Part shown: positions 13,981 through 19,857 of the stretch, piece by piece
Layout: the number at the start of each line of letters is the position of its first letter
How positions within the stretch are numbered: the first letter of the stretch is position 1
Source of the DNA: Candidatus Aenigmatarchaeota archaeon
GTDB taxonomy: Archaea; Aenigmatarchaeota; Aenigmatarchaeia; Aenigmatarchaeales; Aenigmatarchaeaceae
DNA: 19,857 nt
Direction of reading: 5' to 3'
Assembly (NCBI GenBank): GCA_011773475.1
Contig: WVXN01000059.1
Location: 21,574-41,430, forward strand
The notes under the pieces: generated by a model
What the model was told of the DNA's origin: nothing
The model's input: only the letters and a program-made list of their open reading frames with translations
Database searches by the model: none
Made by a program: the position numbers and the translations under genes

Positions 13981-14033
13981 TTTTTCACGATTTTAATCAC
14001 TACCCCAAACTTATTTTAAGACAAGAGAATTTA

Positions 14034-14057
14034 TATGTTCGTCTAAATATAAACATA
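14034..14057. promoter_or_regulatory. Inverted repeat in the TrmB promoter region
   Basis: TATGTT and AACATA arms surround 12 bases that include a minus-strand TATA-like TTTATATT. The site is about 55-75 bases before the TrmB ATG, where it would overlap the promoter. Autoregulation by TrmB is a plausible use. Confidence 0.35.
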
Positions 14058-14094
14058 ACTACGACAATAGAATAATAAAGAGAATGACGATTGA

Positions 14095-14661
14095 CTACTT
14101 TTCTTGAATGAAATTTTCTTGTTTAACTTGTTTTTCCTCTTTTGGTATAAAAGCTCTGCCACCTTGCCATTGTCCTTTGTACAAATTAGCTTTTCCCTCG
14201 ACTTTATGAAAAACCATGTTAGCTATTCTTGCTCCCATTTGTATTTCAAAGTCCTTGTTAGAAGTGTTTATCATTATAAAAGAGAATTTTCCCTTGTAAC
14301 CAGGGTCAGTTCTTATTCCTTGAACAACAATTCCACATTTGTACAAAGTTGATCTTGGAATAAACCAACCAAACAAATCTTCAGGTGTGTTTATCTTCTC
14401 AATTGTTGTTGCAGAATAAACTTTACCAGGTTTTAATTTTATTTTAATTGGTTTTTCTTTATCATATTCTGCAATTAATTTGAAATTAGGAGTTTTTCTG
14501 GTTTCTATGTGTAAGAATCCCTCGTCTTCGACCATTTCATAGAGTTCTCCAATTCTTATATCAATTCCACAACCTTCAAAATTAAGATGTTCTTGGTCTA
14601 ATCCTTCTACTAGATTTTTTGTTTTAATTAATTCCAGAACTTTATCAATTCCTAGAATCAT
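14095..14661 (-). CDS. dUTPase / dCTP-deaminase-family protein, probably dUTP diphosphatase
   Basis: This 188-residue protein belongs to the trimeric dUTPase/dCTP deaminase fold, which keeps uracil out of DNA or produces dUMP. Visible motifs are GCGIDIRIGE (31-39), IPRSTLYKCGI (101-111, with Arg103 and Ser104), RTDPGYKGKFSF (117-128) and YKGQWQGGR near the C terminus, a nucleotide-binding signature. Aligned with E. coli Dcd (RIDPGWSGCIVLEFYN), the catalytic Glu138 position is Ile129 here. That argues against deamination and for dUTP hydrolysis. The gene overlaps the L24e stop by four bases (ATGA) and ends a ribosomal-protein operon. The substrate must be treated as uncertain. Confidence 0.8.
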   Translation of the reverse strand: MILGIDKVLELIKTKNLVEGLDQEHLNFEGCGIDIRIGELYEMVEDEGFLHIETRKTPNFKLIAEYDKEKPIKIKLKPGKVYSATTIEKINTPEDLFGWFIPRSTLYKCGIVVQGIRTDPGYKGKFSFIMINTSNKDFEIQMGARIANMVFHKVEGKANLYKGQWQGGRAFIPKEEKQVKQENFIQEK

Positions 14662-14831
14662 TTTTTAGCCTTTTTCTTTGTTACCCATTTAACATCCTTA
14701 GGTTCTCTTCTTAGTTTCAACATGTTTTTTTCACATTTACCAGAACAAAAATAAAAAACTTTACCATCGTTTCTTACAAACATTTTTCCTGTTCCAGCTT
14801 CTATATTTTCATTACAAAAACTACATCTCAT
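14658..14831 (-). CDS. rpl24e: Large ribosomal subunit protein eL24 (L24e)
   Basis: This is a 57-residue basic protein. It begins MRCSFCNENIEAGTGKMFVR and continues with VFYFCSGKCEKNM. The zinc-ribbon cysteines (Cys3, Cys6, Cys29, Cys33) match archaeal L24e, which lacks the eukaryotic C-terminal extension. The WV-TKKKAKK tail is typical. It lies between S28e, whose TAA overlaps this ATG by one base (TAATG), and the dUTPase-like gene (ATGA overlap). The order L7Ae-S28e-L24e is a well-known archaeal ribosomal cluster. Confidence 0.93.
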   Translation of the reverse strand: MRCSFCNENIEAGTGKMFVRNDGKVFYFCSGKCEKNMLKLRREPKDVKWVTKKKAKK

Positions 14832-15034
14832 TATCTCACATCCAAAGTTCCTGAAGTTTCCATTTCTGTTTCCCTCAACATTAGAATATCTCCAAGTCTA
14901 ACAGGACCTATAACATTTCTTATTAAAACTTTTCCTGTGTCCTTTCCTTCTATAACCTTGCATCTAACCTGAGTTATACCTTTTATTCCTGTTCTTCCTA
15001 ACAATTGTACAACTTCTGCTGGAACTGCAACCAT
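14831..15034 (-). CDS. rps28e: Small ribosomal subunit protein eS28 (S28e)
   Basis: This 67-residue protein is recognisable along its whole length: an N-terminal AEVVQLLGRTG segment, then GITQVRCKVIEG, GKVLIRNVIGPVRLGDIL and the C-terminal hallmark LMLRETEMETS. It forms the small OB-like fold near the platform of the 30S subunit. The ATG lies one base from the L7Ae stop and is preceded by a GGGATGAT ribosome-binding site that lies inside the end of the L7Ae gene. Its own stop overlaps the L24e start by one base. It is therefore the middle gene of a translationally coupled ribosomal operon. Confidence 0.95.
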   Translation of the reverse strand: MVAVPAEVVQLLGRTGIKGITQVRCKVIEGKDTGKVLIRNVIGPVRLGDILMLRETEMETSGTLDVR

Positions 15035-15035
15035 A

Positions 15036-15356
15036 TCATCCCTTTTCTTTTATTATTTCTTGAATATCTTTTTTTGCATCTCCCTCTTCTATTATTACTA
15101 TTGATGCTGCTGAGACGTCTATTCCTGCTGCTCTTCCCAATTCCAATTTGCTTTTAACATGAACATAAGGAATTTTTTTCTCATCACACAATGGAGGCAA
15201 ATGCATAACAACTTCTTTAGGCTGGACATCTTCTGCTATCACAATCAATTTTGCTATTCCCCTTTCAATTGCTTTTGTAGCTTCATTGGTTCCTATCCTA
15301 ACTTTTCCAGTGTTTTTAGCAATTTCTACAGCATGTAGAATTTTATCTTCATTCAT
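15036..15356 (-). CDS. rpl7ae: Ribosomal protein eL8 (L7Ae), K-turn binding
   Basis: L7Ae binds kink-turns in 23S rRNA, box C/D and H/ACA guide RNAs and RNase P RNA. The sequence shows TGKVRIGTNEATKAIERG (the RNA-binding GTNEATKAIERG motif), KLIVIAEDVQPKEVVMHLPPLC, and the C-terminal ELGRAAGIDVSAASIVI stretch, all conserved in archaeal members. I take the ATG at 15356 because GAGGTGA sits five bases before it. An upstream in-frame GTG and ATG (15365, 15362) would place the site inside the coding region. A TATA box at 15407-15414 leaves a leader of about 28 bases. It is the first gene of the L7Ae-S28e-L24e-dUTPase operon. Confidence 0.95.
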   Translation of the reverse strand: MNEDKILHAVEIAKNTGKVRIGTNEATKAIERGIAKLIVIAEDVQPKEVVMHLPPLCDEKKIPYVHVKSKLELGRAAGIDVSAASIVIIEEGDAKKDIQEIIKEKG

Positions 15357-15406
15357 TTTCATCACCTCATTTCATAAGTTCATTTATTTTATTCTATTTG
15401 TAAACT

Positions 15407-15414
15407 ATTTAAAT
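15407..15414 (-). promoter_or_regulatory. TATA box of the L7Ae ribosomal operon
   Basis: ATTTAAAT is preceded on the minus strand by purine-rich AAAAAG, a BRE-like element. Initiation about 26 bases downstream gives a short leader containing GAGGTGA, a ribosome-binding site. This operon therefore seems not to be leaderless, unlike most genes in the window. Confidence 0.5.
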
Positions 15415-15419
15415 CTTTT

Positions 15420-15950
15420 TTATTCTAAACATGCACAACGATTTCTTAAGCATTCACCAGTACAATTTTGTTTTTCAAGAAGAGCTGCTAATGTATCTCC
15501 GTCCCCACCCTTCTTTCCATCCCCATCTACATCATGATCAACAATTATTGTAGATGGATCTGCTTCACATTCTCCTGTGCCTTTATTTAATTCCCTACAA
15601 CCAGCATTTATAACATTTTCTATTGATAGAGAAGAAGGAGCATAAAGATAGTTGTTCAAGAGGAACGATATAAACACAAACACCATAACAGCACAAACTA
15701 TAGATATAAAAACAGTGAGAATACGTTTTTTGTTTAATTTGTGTTTTTGTTTAATCGACAATACCGTCTCATATTTTTCTTCAGGAAGTATTACCTTTCT
15801 CCTTCTACTACTTATTTCCATATACGAGAAAAGAAAAAGTACAAGAGATAATACTGGACCCAATACAATTAGAATCGGATTATTTATTACTACACCTATT
15901 ATAGAAGCAATTATGCCTGCTGAGACTGCAAGTATAGCAGCTTTATTCAT
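15420..15950 (-). CDS. Small membrane protein with an extracellular Asp-rich (calcium-loop-like) Cys domain
   Basis: This 176-residue protein has three predicted membrane segments (about 4-22, 25-43 and 77-101). A basic cytoplasmic loop separates the second and third. An exterior C-terminal domain of about 70 residues follows. That domain carries DHDVDGDGKKGGDGDTLAALL (about 138-158), close to the D-x-D-x-D-G calcium loop and leucine helix of dockerins or thrombospondin-type repeats, though with a one-residue insertion. It also has cysteines (near 118, 128, 162, 166, 171 and 173) that probably form disulfides. The family is not recognised and no function is assigned. It has its own TATA-like TTATATTTA about 36 bases before the ATG. 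It may belong with the other calcium-loop surface proteins in this window. Confidence 0.65.
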   Translation of the reverse strand: MNKAAILAVSAGIIASIIGVVINNPILIVLGPVLSLVLFLFSYMEISSRRRKVILPEEKYETVLSIKQKHKLNKKRILTVFISIVCAVMVFVFISFLLNNYLYAPSSLSIENVINAGCRELNKGTGECEADPSTIIVDHDVDGDGKKGGDGDTLAALLEKQNCTGECLRNRCACLE

Positions 15951-15993
15951 AATTATCTACTTATTCTATTAGAAATTCATCAAATAAATATAA

Positions 15994-17628
15994 CTATTTG
16001 TGAGCAAAATAGAACAAACCTTCTTTATCACATCTTGCAAATCCAATTCTTTCAAATTGAATTGTTTGATCAGTTTTCACTTTTTTAATTTCAGGTTCTG
16101 CTAATCCTTCAACCTCTTTTCCATCTGGCATAATGATTTTTATTTTAATATTTTTTGAAGAGACCCAATGGATCTTTGGAATGTCTTTTAGTCTTATGCT
16201 CGTCACTTTCGCTTTTTTACTTAATAGTATATTACAGAAGTGCATCAACCTGACTTCCTTGTTTTTATGTTGAACAAAATCTAGTTTGTCAACAAATACT
16301 TTTTTAGTTACAGGAATTTTCCTATATTTCTTTTTTCCAGGAAACCTGGGTGCTTTAACAATTTTCTTCGAGACTTTATCAAGTTTTATTTCAATTGGTT
16401 CTCCGACAAAGAAAAATCTCGGAGATATGGGATCAATTATTTTTCTGTTTTCTGAAGCAATCATGTGCCACTGTATTCTCGCATTAGTAGGATTGAGGCC
16501 TAGTTTTTTTGCAATATTATAATAAGTCTCTTTTACAATACCTCTTTTTCTCAAAGCTTTTAATGTTACTAGTCTAGGATCATCCCAACCTCTTATTTCC
16601 CCCCTTTCAATTAATTTTCTTATTTCCCTTCCTTGCGTTATTGTGCCAGCAACTCCGAATCTTCCGTATTGAACTATTGTTTGTTTTTTAAATTTCAACA
16701 AATCTTTTATATAATTTTGAAGTTCAATTCTCATTTTTCCAAATTCACCACTCCTTAGAATATGAGTTATTCCACAAAGTTCATCTTCAATAACATTTTG
16801 AAAATCATACAATGGCCAAACATGATATTTTTTCTTTTGTAGGAAATGTTCTGTAAAAGTAATTCTAAAAATAACAGGATCTCTCATAACCTGGTTTAAT
16901 GATTTCATATCAATTTTCAATCTTAAAACAGCTTCTTCTTCTTTATATTTTTTGTCAAGCATCTCTTTCCACATTTTCAGATTTGTTTTTTTACCTATCT
17001 TCCTACATTTGCAAGCTTTTCCTTGATGCCTTAATTTTCTCATCTCATCTCTAGAACAAGTACAAACATATGCTTTCCCATTTTTTATTATTTTATCTGC
17101 ATACTCATACATTTTTGGTAGATCATTGCTTGAGAAAACAGTTTTGTTTGGTTTTACATCTAAATATTCTAAAACCTCTTCTTTCATTGCATCTACATAT
17201 TCTTTTCTCACTCTTTCAGGATTGGTGTCCTCAAATCTTAAAATACACTTTCCCTTGTACATCTTAGCGTACATGTAATTTATTAAAAAAGATAGAGCAT
17301 GACCTATGTGATTATATTTGCTTGGTTCTGGAGGAAGTCTTGTAACAACTTTTCCTTCTTTAGCATCCGGTAATGGAGGCAATCCTTCTCTTTCTTCTTT
17401 TTTCGGTTTTTCAATTTTTCCAAATTTCTTTAATTCCTTTTTCTGCTTTTCTAAAGACCATGAGTTGACTTCCTTAACAGTTTTAGCAATTTTCTTTCTT
17501 AGATTCTTAACATCTTTTTTTAATTTTGGCTTTTCTGCTAAAACCCTTCCTAAAACAGACTGCTCATTGGCCTTTCCATTGTATTCAATGGCATTTAACA
17601 GAGCATGTTTTTTCACAATGTCCTTCAT
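15994..17628 (-). CDS. gltX: Glutamyl-tRNA synthetase, archaeal type
   Basis: This 544-residue class I aminoacyl-tRNA synthetase is of the archaeal GluRS/GlnRS type, which attaches glutamate to tRNA-Glu and often also tRNA-Gln. An N-terminal helical extension (about 1-85) precedes PPEPSKYNHIGHAL with the HIGH box (107-110). LRFEDTNPERV (130-140) binds glutamate. A Cys-rich YVCTCSRDEM...CKCRK segment (188-209) may hold zinc. EIRGWDDPRLVTLKALRKRGI (344-364) and a beta-barrel anticodon-binding C terminus follow. Where archaeal enzymes have an S-x-S-K-type KMSKS motif, this protein reads GTITQGREI (328-336), with no lysine. The gene starts 37 bases after the stop of the upstream small gene. Overall identity is secure, but the unusual signature loop is worth noting. 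Confidence 0.93.
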   Translation of the reverse strand: MKDIVKKHALLNAIEYNGKANEQSVLGRVLAEKPKLKKDVKNLRKKIAKTVKEVNSWSLEKQKKELKKFGKIEKPKKEEREGLPPLPDAKEGKVVTRLPPEPSKYNHIGHALSFLINYMYAKMYKGKCILRFEDTNPERVRKEYVDAMKEEVLEYLDVKPNKTVFSSNDLPKMYEYADKIIKNGKAYVCTCSRDEMRKLRHQGKACKCRKIGKKTNLKMWKEMLDKKYKEEEAVLRLKIDMKSLNQVMRDPVIFRITFTEHFLQKKKYHVWPLYDFQNVIEDELCGITHILRSGEFGKMRIELQNYIKDLLKFKKQTIVQYGRFGVAGTITQGREIRKLIERGEIRGWDDPRLVTLKALRKRGIVKETYYNIAKKLGLNPTNARIQWHMIASENRKIIDPISPRFFFVGEPIEIKLDKVSKKIVKAPRFPGKKKYRKIPVTKKVFVDKLDFVQHKNKEVRLMHFCNILLSKKAKVTSIRLKDIPKIHWVSSKNIKIKIIMPDGKEVEGLAEPEIKKVKTDQTIQFERIGFARCDKEGLFYFAHK

Positions 17629-17665
17629 AGCTTAATATTCGAAATAAGGATTATTAATCTTTACT

Positions 17666-17998
17666 TTATGGAAGTTCTAATCCTCTTAAATTAGAAATTT
17701 TAATTTTTCCAGTTACGTTCACATAATTTGGGGGGCCTTTTCTATTCATAACTACCCATACCGGTTCTGAACTTCCAACCCTTATTCTTACCATAACTCC
17801 TTCGTATACAGAATCAAAAGGTAGATGTCCTTTTAAATATTCTCTAAATGCTGTTTGAAAATTTTCATGATAGTCATCTTTCTCTTCCTCAGGAACAAGA
17901 TGAAGATTTTTATTAGCTCCACGGACATTTTTTTCTATTCTTCTTGGCACATCTATGTCCATTAAAACTATTTTGGTAATTTTATTATCTTCGTTCAT
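17666..17998 (-). CDS. Conserved-looking small hypothetical protein
   Basis: The 110 residues have mixed charge, no signal peptide and no membrane segment. The N-terminal half has KIVLMDIDVPRRIEK and a likely helical part. The C-terminal half, SVYEGVMVRIRVGSSEPVWVVMNRKG, reads as beta strands. I do not recognise the family. GluRS follows 37 bases downstream on the same strand, so the two may be co-transcribed. A TATA-like GATTTAAATC centred 27 bases before the ATG predicts a leaderless transcript. It diverges from the zinc-ribbon microprotein gene. Confidence 0.6.
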   Translation of the reverse strand: MNEDNKITKIVLMDIDVPRRIEKNVRGANKNLHLVPEEEKDDYHENFQTAFREYLKGHLPFDSVYEGVMVRIRVGSSEPVWVVMNRKGPPNYVNVTGKIKISNLRGLELP

Positions 17999-18020
17999 AA
18001 AAAATTATGAGATAGTAAAA

Positions 18021-18030
18021 GATTTAAATC
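18021..18030 (-). promoter_or_regulatory. TATA box for the 110-residue hypothetical gene
   Basis: GATTTAAATC is palindromic and centred 27 bases before the start at 17998, consistent with leaderless transcription. Confidence 0.45.
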
Positions 18031-18077
18031 CTAACTTTTCTATAATTTTCGTACACCACTTCCAGTTGTTAAAAAAA

Positions 18078-18085
18078 TTTATATT
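18078..18085 (+). promoter_or_regulatory. TATA box for the zinc-ribbon microprotein
   Basis: TTTATATT is centred about 26 bases before the ATG at 18108. It supports that start over longer in-frame readings that run through the promoter. Confidence 0.5.
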
Positions 18086-18107
18086 ACAGTTTTTCTATTT
18101 ATTACAC

Positions 18108-18281
18108 ATGCAAAGATTATTAGGAATGATACCTAGAAATGTTGAAGAAAGTGATAAAAGAATAGAACATCTCTGGTGGTTGAAAGAAGAATCTCCATGT
18201 GAATATTGTATACGAAGAAATTCTAAACTATGTGATTATTGTTCATATAAAAAAGGAAGGAAATATCCTGTTTTTGATTAG
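18108..18281 (+). CDS. Zinc-ribbon-like microprotein
   Basis: The 57 residues comprise a helical N terminus, LLGMIPRNVEESDKRIEHLW, then two CxxC pairs: CEYC (31-34) and CDYC (42-45). The pairs are separated by a short basic loop, and a basic end (KKGRKYPVFD) follows. Four cysteines in this arrangement usually bind zinc. The start is fixed by the TATA box, giving a leaderless transcript. The family is unknown to me, and binding to nucleic acid or protein is plausible. Its TAG stop overlaps the TAA stop of the convergent MEMO gene within TTAG. Confidence 0.6.
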   Translation: MQRLLGMIPRNVEESDKRIEHLWWLKEESPCEYCIRRNSKLCDYCSYKKGRKYPVFD

Positions 18282-19132
18282 AATACACTTATTCCTGCAT
18301 ATCCAACAATAGCATCTGTACTTCTAGAAACCTCAAAGCTTGTTGAATAGTCTACTAATTCTGCTTTTTTTGCTCCTAGATCTCTTGCAGCAAAAAGCAT
18401 TGCACCAATTCCTCCATATCCACATACTGTTAGTCTTTTTTCATCACATGTTTTCACAACATCCACAGCTTTTAACTTTAATACATGGTCAATAACTTCC
18501 ATATCCATTTCTTTTATTTTTTTGAGAATCTCTTGAGTATTTCCTCTAAATGGTTCATAACCATACATAGGACCATAATGCGTAAAATCAGAACTAGCAA
18601 CTATTAAAACTTTTTTTCTCAAGTAGGTTGCAGCTTCAGATATCTTAGTTCCTATTTCCTTACAATTGTTTAGATCAAAGTAAATTGGATTTATTGATAT
18701 TGGAACAATTTTAAAATCTTTGAACCTGCACTGTAGCCAAGGTAGTTGAACTTCTATTGAATGCTCTCTCCAATGAGATCTTGGGTCTTCTGATATTATA
18801 GAATCTCTAGAAATTTCTTTGATAAACTCTTCATCAGGATTTAGGTCTCCTAGAGGAGTTTTCCATATTTCCAAAGATGTGGCAACTCCAACTCCACTTC
18901 CACTATGATTAGGACCCACTAAAACAACAGTTTCAAAACTATGGGAAACCGAGTTATAGACAGCTGCCATTGTTTTTCCACAATAAACATATCCAGCATG
19001 AGGAGCAACAATTCCTATTGTTTTTCTTCTTTCAGGTTTGGTTTTTTCTAGAAAATCTTTTATGGTTTTTTTCAATTCCTCAGCATCAAATGGATAAAAC
19101 GCTCCAGCCACTACTGGGCTTCTTATTTGCAT
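18278..19132 (-). CDS. MEMO-family protein (AmmeMemoRadiSam system protein B type)
   Basis: The 284 residues fit the MEMO1 family, a non-haem-iron-dioxygenase-like fold. Conserved stretches are VAPHAGYVYCG (His45), LVGPNHSG (His76), REHSIEVQLPWL (122-132), VASSDFTHYGP (178-188) and RLTVCGYGG (Cys237). His45, His76 and Cys237 correspond to the metal-binding His49, His81 and Cys244 of human MEMO1. Function in archaea is unclear, and related genes sit beside AMMECR1 and radical SAM genes or between rps2 and mevalonate genes. Here it follows rps2 by 28 bases in the same direction, the usual archaeal arrangement. The next gene downstream is on the opposite strand, so no mevalonate gene follows. 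Confidence 0.92.
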   Translation of the reverse strand: MQIRSPVVAGAFYPFDAEELKKTIKDFLEKTKPERRKTIGIVAPHAGYVYCGKTMAAVYNSVSHSFETVVLVGPNHSGSGVGVATSLEIWKTPLGDLNPDEEFIKEISRDSIISEDPRSHWREHSIEVQLPWLQCRFKDFKIVPISINPIYFDLNNCKEIGTKISEAATYLRKKVLIVASSDFTHYGPMYGYEPFRGNTQEILKKIKEMDMEVIDHVLKLKAVDVVKTCDEKRLTVCGYGGIGAMLFAARDLGAKKAELVDYSTSFEVSRSTDAIVGYAGISVF

Positions 19133-19160
19133 AAAAGAATTAAGGTTCTTGTATTATAAA

Positions 19161-19751
19161 TTATTCTTTCCTTTTTCTTTCCTTAGGTTCAAAATCTTCA
19201 GGTTTGTATTTAAATTCTTCATCTTCTTTTATTATTCCTCTGTTCTTTTGTATCTCTCTTGCTAAAAGCCAATAGACCATTGATATTGACTTTCTGCCCT
19301 TATTATTAACAGGAATTAACAAATCAACAGAAGATGTTTCATTAGAAGTATCACATAAAGCTACAATAGGTATTCTCATTTTTAATGCTTCTTCAATTGC
19401 CTGAGAATCGATTAGGGGGTCTGTTACAAGCAACACTTCAGGCTCAAAATATCCTGGAAAATTGGGGTTTGTAATTGTCCCAGGTAAAAATCTGCCTGTT
19501 AATGCTTTTCCATCAATAGCTTCTGCAAACTTAGTTATAGGTTTCCATGCAACAGATTTTCTAGAAACAACAATTATTCTCTTGAATTTAGCTAAAAACT
19601 TTGCAACAAGCTTTATCCTATTCTCAATTGTTTGTAGATCTAATATAGCTAAACCGTCATCTCTGATTTTATAAATAAATCTTTTCATATTCTTGTTTTG
19701 CTGTTTCATTCCAATGTGCATACCAGCTGATAAATATTCTTCAAAAGGCAT
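19161..19751 (-). CDS. rps2: Small ribosomal subunit protein uS2
   Basis: This is a 196-residue S2 protein of archaeal type. It begins MPFEEYLSAGMHIGMKQQNK and contains IRDDGLAILDLQTIENRI, GRFLPGTITNP and PEVLLVTDPLIDSQAIEEAL. IPIVALCDTSNETSSVDLLIPVNNKGRKS follows, with the conserved D-T-x-x-x-x-x-V-D and N-N-K-G motifs. A charged tail ends the protein. It is part of the 30S head-body junction. A TATA box centred about 27 bases before the ATG (TATTTAAAT, about 19775-19782) predicts leaderless transcription together with the MEMO gene. The upstream 100 bases hold a perfect palindrome and a direct repeat and no gene. Confidence 0.95.
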   Translation of the reverse strand: MPFEEYLSAGMHIGMKQQNKNMKRFIYKIRDDGLAILDLQTIENRIKLVAKFLAKFKRIIVVSRKSVAWKPITKFAEAIDGKALTGRFLPGTITNPNFPGYFEPEVLLVTDPLIDSQAIEEALKMRIPIVALCDTSNETSSVDLLIPVNNKGRKSISMVYWLLAREIQKNRGIIKEDEEFKYKPEDFEPKERKRKE

Positions 19752-19789
19752 AGCTATTGATTTCGTTTAAATGTATTTAAATGTTTTCA

Positions 19790-19813
19790 CTATGATATAT
19801 GAAAATATCATAG
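19790..19813. promoter_or_regulatory. Perfect 9-base inverted repeat upstream of the rps2 promoter
   Basis: CTATGATAT and ATATCATAG arms flank ATGAAA. The palindrome lies just upstream of the TATA box at 19775-19782, near the BRE side. It could be an operator for the rps2-MEMO transcript, or belong to a gene beyond the window edge. Confidence 0.4.
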
Positions 19814-19825
19814 GGAAACATATAT

Positions 19826-19849
19826 ATGACATTTTTTAAATGACATTTT
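19826..19849. repeat. Short direct repeat at the right edge
   Basis: ATGACATTTT occurs at 19826-19835 and again at 19840-19849, 14 bases apart. It is in the gene-free end of the window. The purpose is unknown, and the window edge hides the context. Confidence 0.3.
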
Positions 19850-19857
19850 ATAAGTCG

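Noticed and set aside
17955..18107. Upstream extension of the zinc-ribbon gene to a 108-residue protein
   Set aside because: It would start inside the divergent gene and run through the TATA box at 18078-18085. The ATG at 18108 fits the promoter.
1..19857. CRISPR array, tRNA, rRNA or insertion sequence
   Set aside because: I saw no regularly spaced repeats, cloverleaf with a T-loop consensus, rRNA-like segment or transposase. AT-rich repeats found were single inverted or direct repeats.

Overview
The window looks like a compact, AT-rich archaeal chromosome segment. The archaeal signs are ribosomal proteins of archaeal/eukaryotic type (eL33/L35Ae, eL8/L7Ae, eS28, eL24, archaeal-type uS2), a MEMO-family gene beside rps2, an archaeal-type glutamyl-tRNA synthetase, two KaiC-like ATPases, TrmB and V4R proteins, and TATA boxes about 25-27 bases before start codons (leaderless genes). 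The small proteins, the tight and overlapping gene ends and the Asn-X-Ser/Thr-rich surface proteins resemble DPANN-type lineages such as Woesearchaeota, Pacearchaeota or Aenigmarchaeota. That placement is inference. I see no tRNA, rRNA, CRISPR array or insertion sequence, and no gene-free stretch longer than 300 bases.

Layout. 1-2781: the 3' end of an unrecognised gene, a nucleotidyltransferase fused to two HEPN-like domains, a TIM-barrel isomerase/AP-endonuclease-like protein and ribosomal eL33. 2782-9884: a cell-surface block. It holds a KaiC-like ATPase overlapping the end of a 1011-residue, heavily sequon-rich one-pass surface protein, a small anchored Ig-like protein, and two divergent genes that each carry a cohesin-like domain and a dockerin-type calcium loop. 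9929-10633: a second KaiC-like ATPase. 10630-13139: a tight minus-strand operon (winged helix, multi-cluster Fe-S protein, V4R protein, UbiA prenyltransferase), with a TrmB-family regulator just upstream. 14095-15356: the L7Ae-S28e-L24e operon ending in a dUTPase/dCTP-deaminase-like gene. 15420-19857: a membrane protein with an Asp-rich loop, GluRS, two small unknown genes, MEMO and uS2.

How the genes may work together. The surface block could form an extracellular assembly, because two secreted proteins each pair a cohesin fold with a dockerin-type loop. The adjacent KaiC-like ATPase could receive a signal from the cytoplasmic tail of the large surface protein. The four-gene operon combines a probable regulator, an electron-transfer-like Fe-S protein, a hydrophobic-ligand domain and a membrane prenyltransferase, which suggests a lipid or isoprenoid step under dedicated control. 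A pair of similar palindromes just upstream of its TATA box supports such control. These two regions are the best candidates for an undescribed system. Both proposals are inferences from domain content and gene order.
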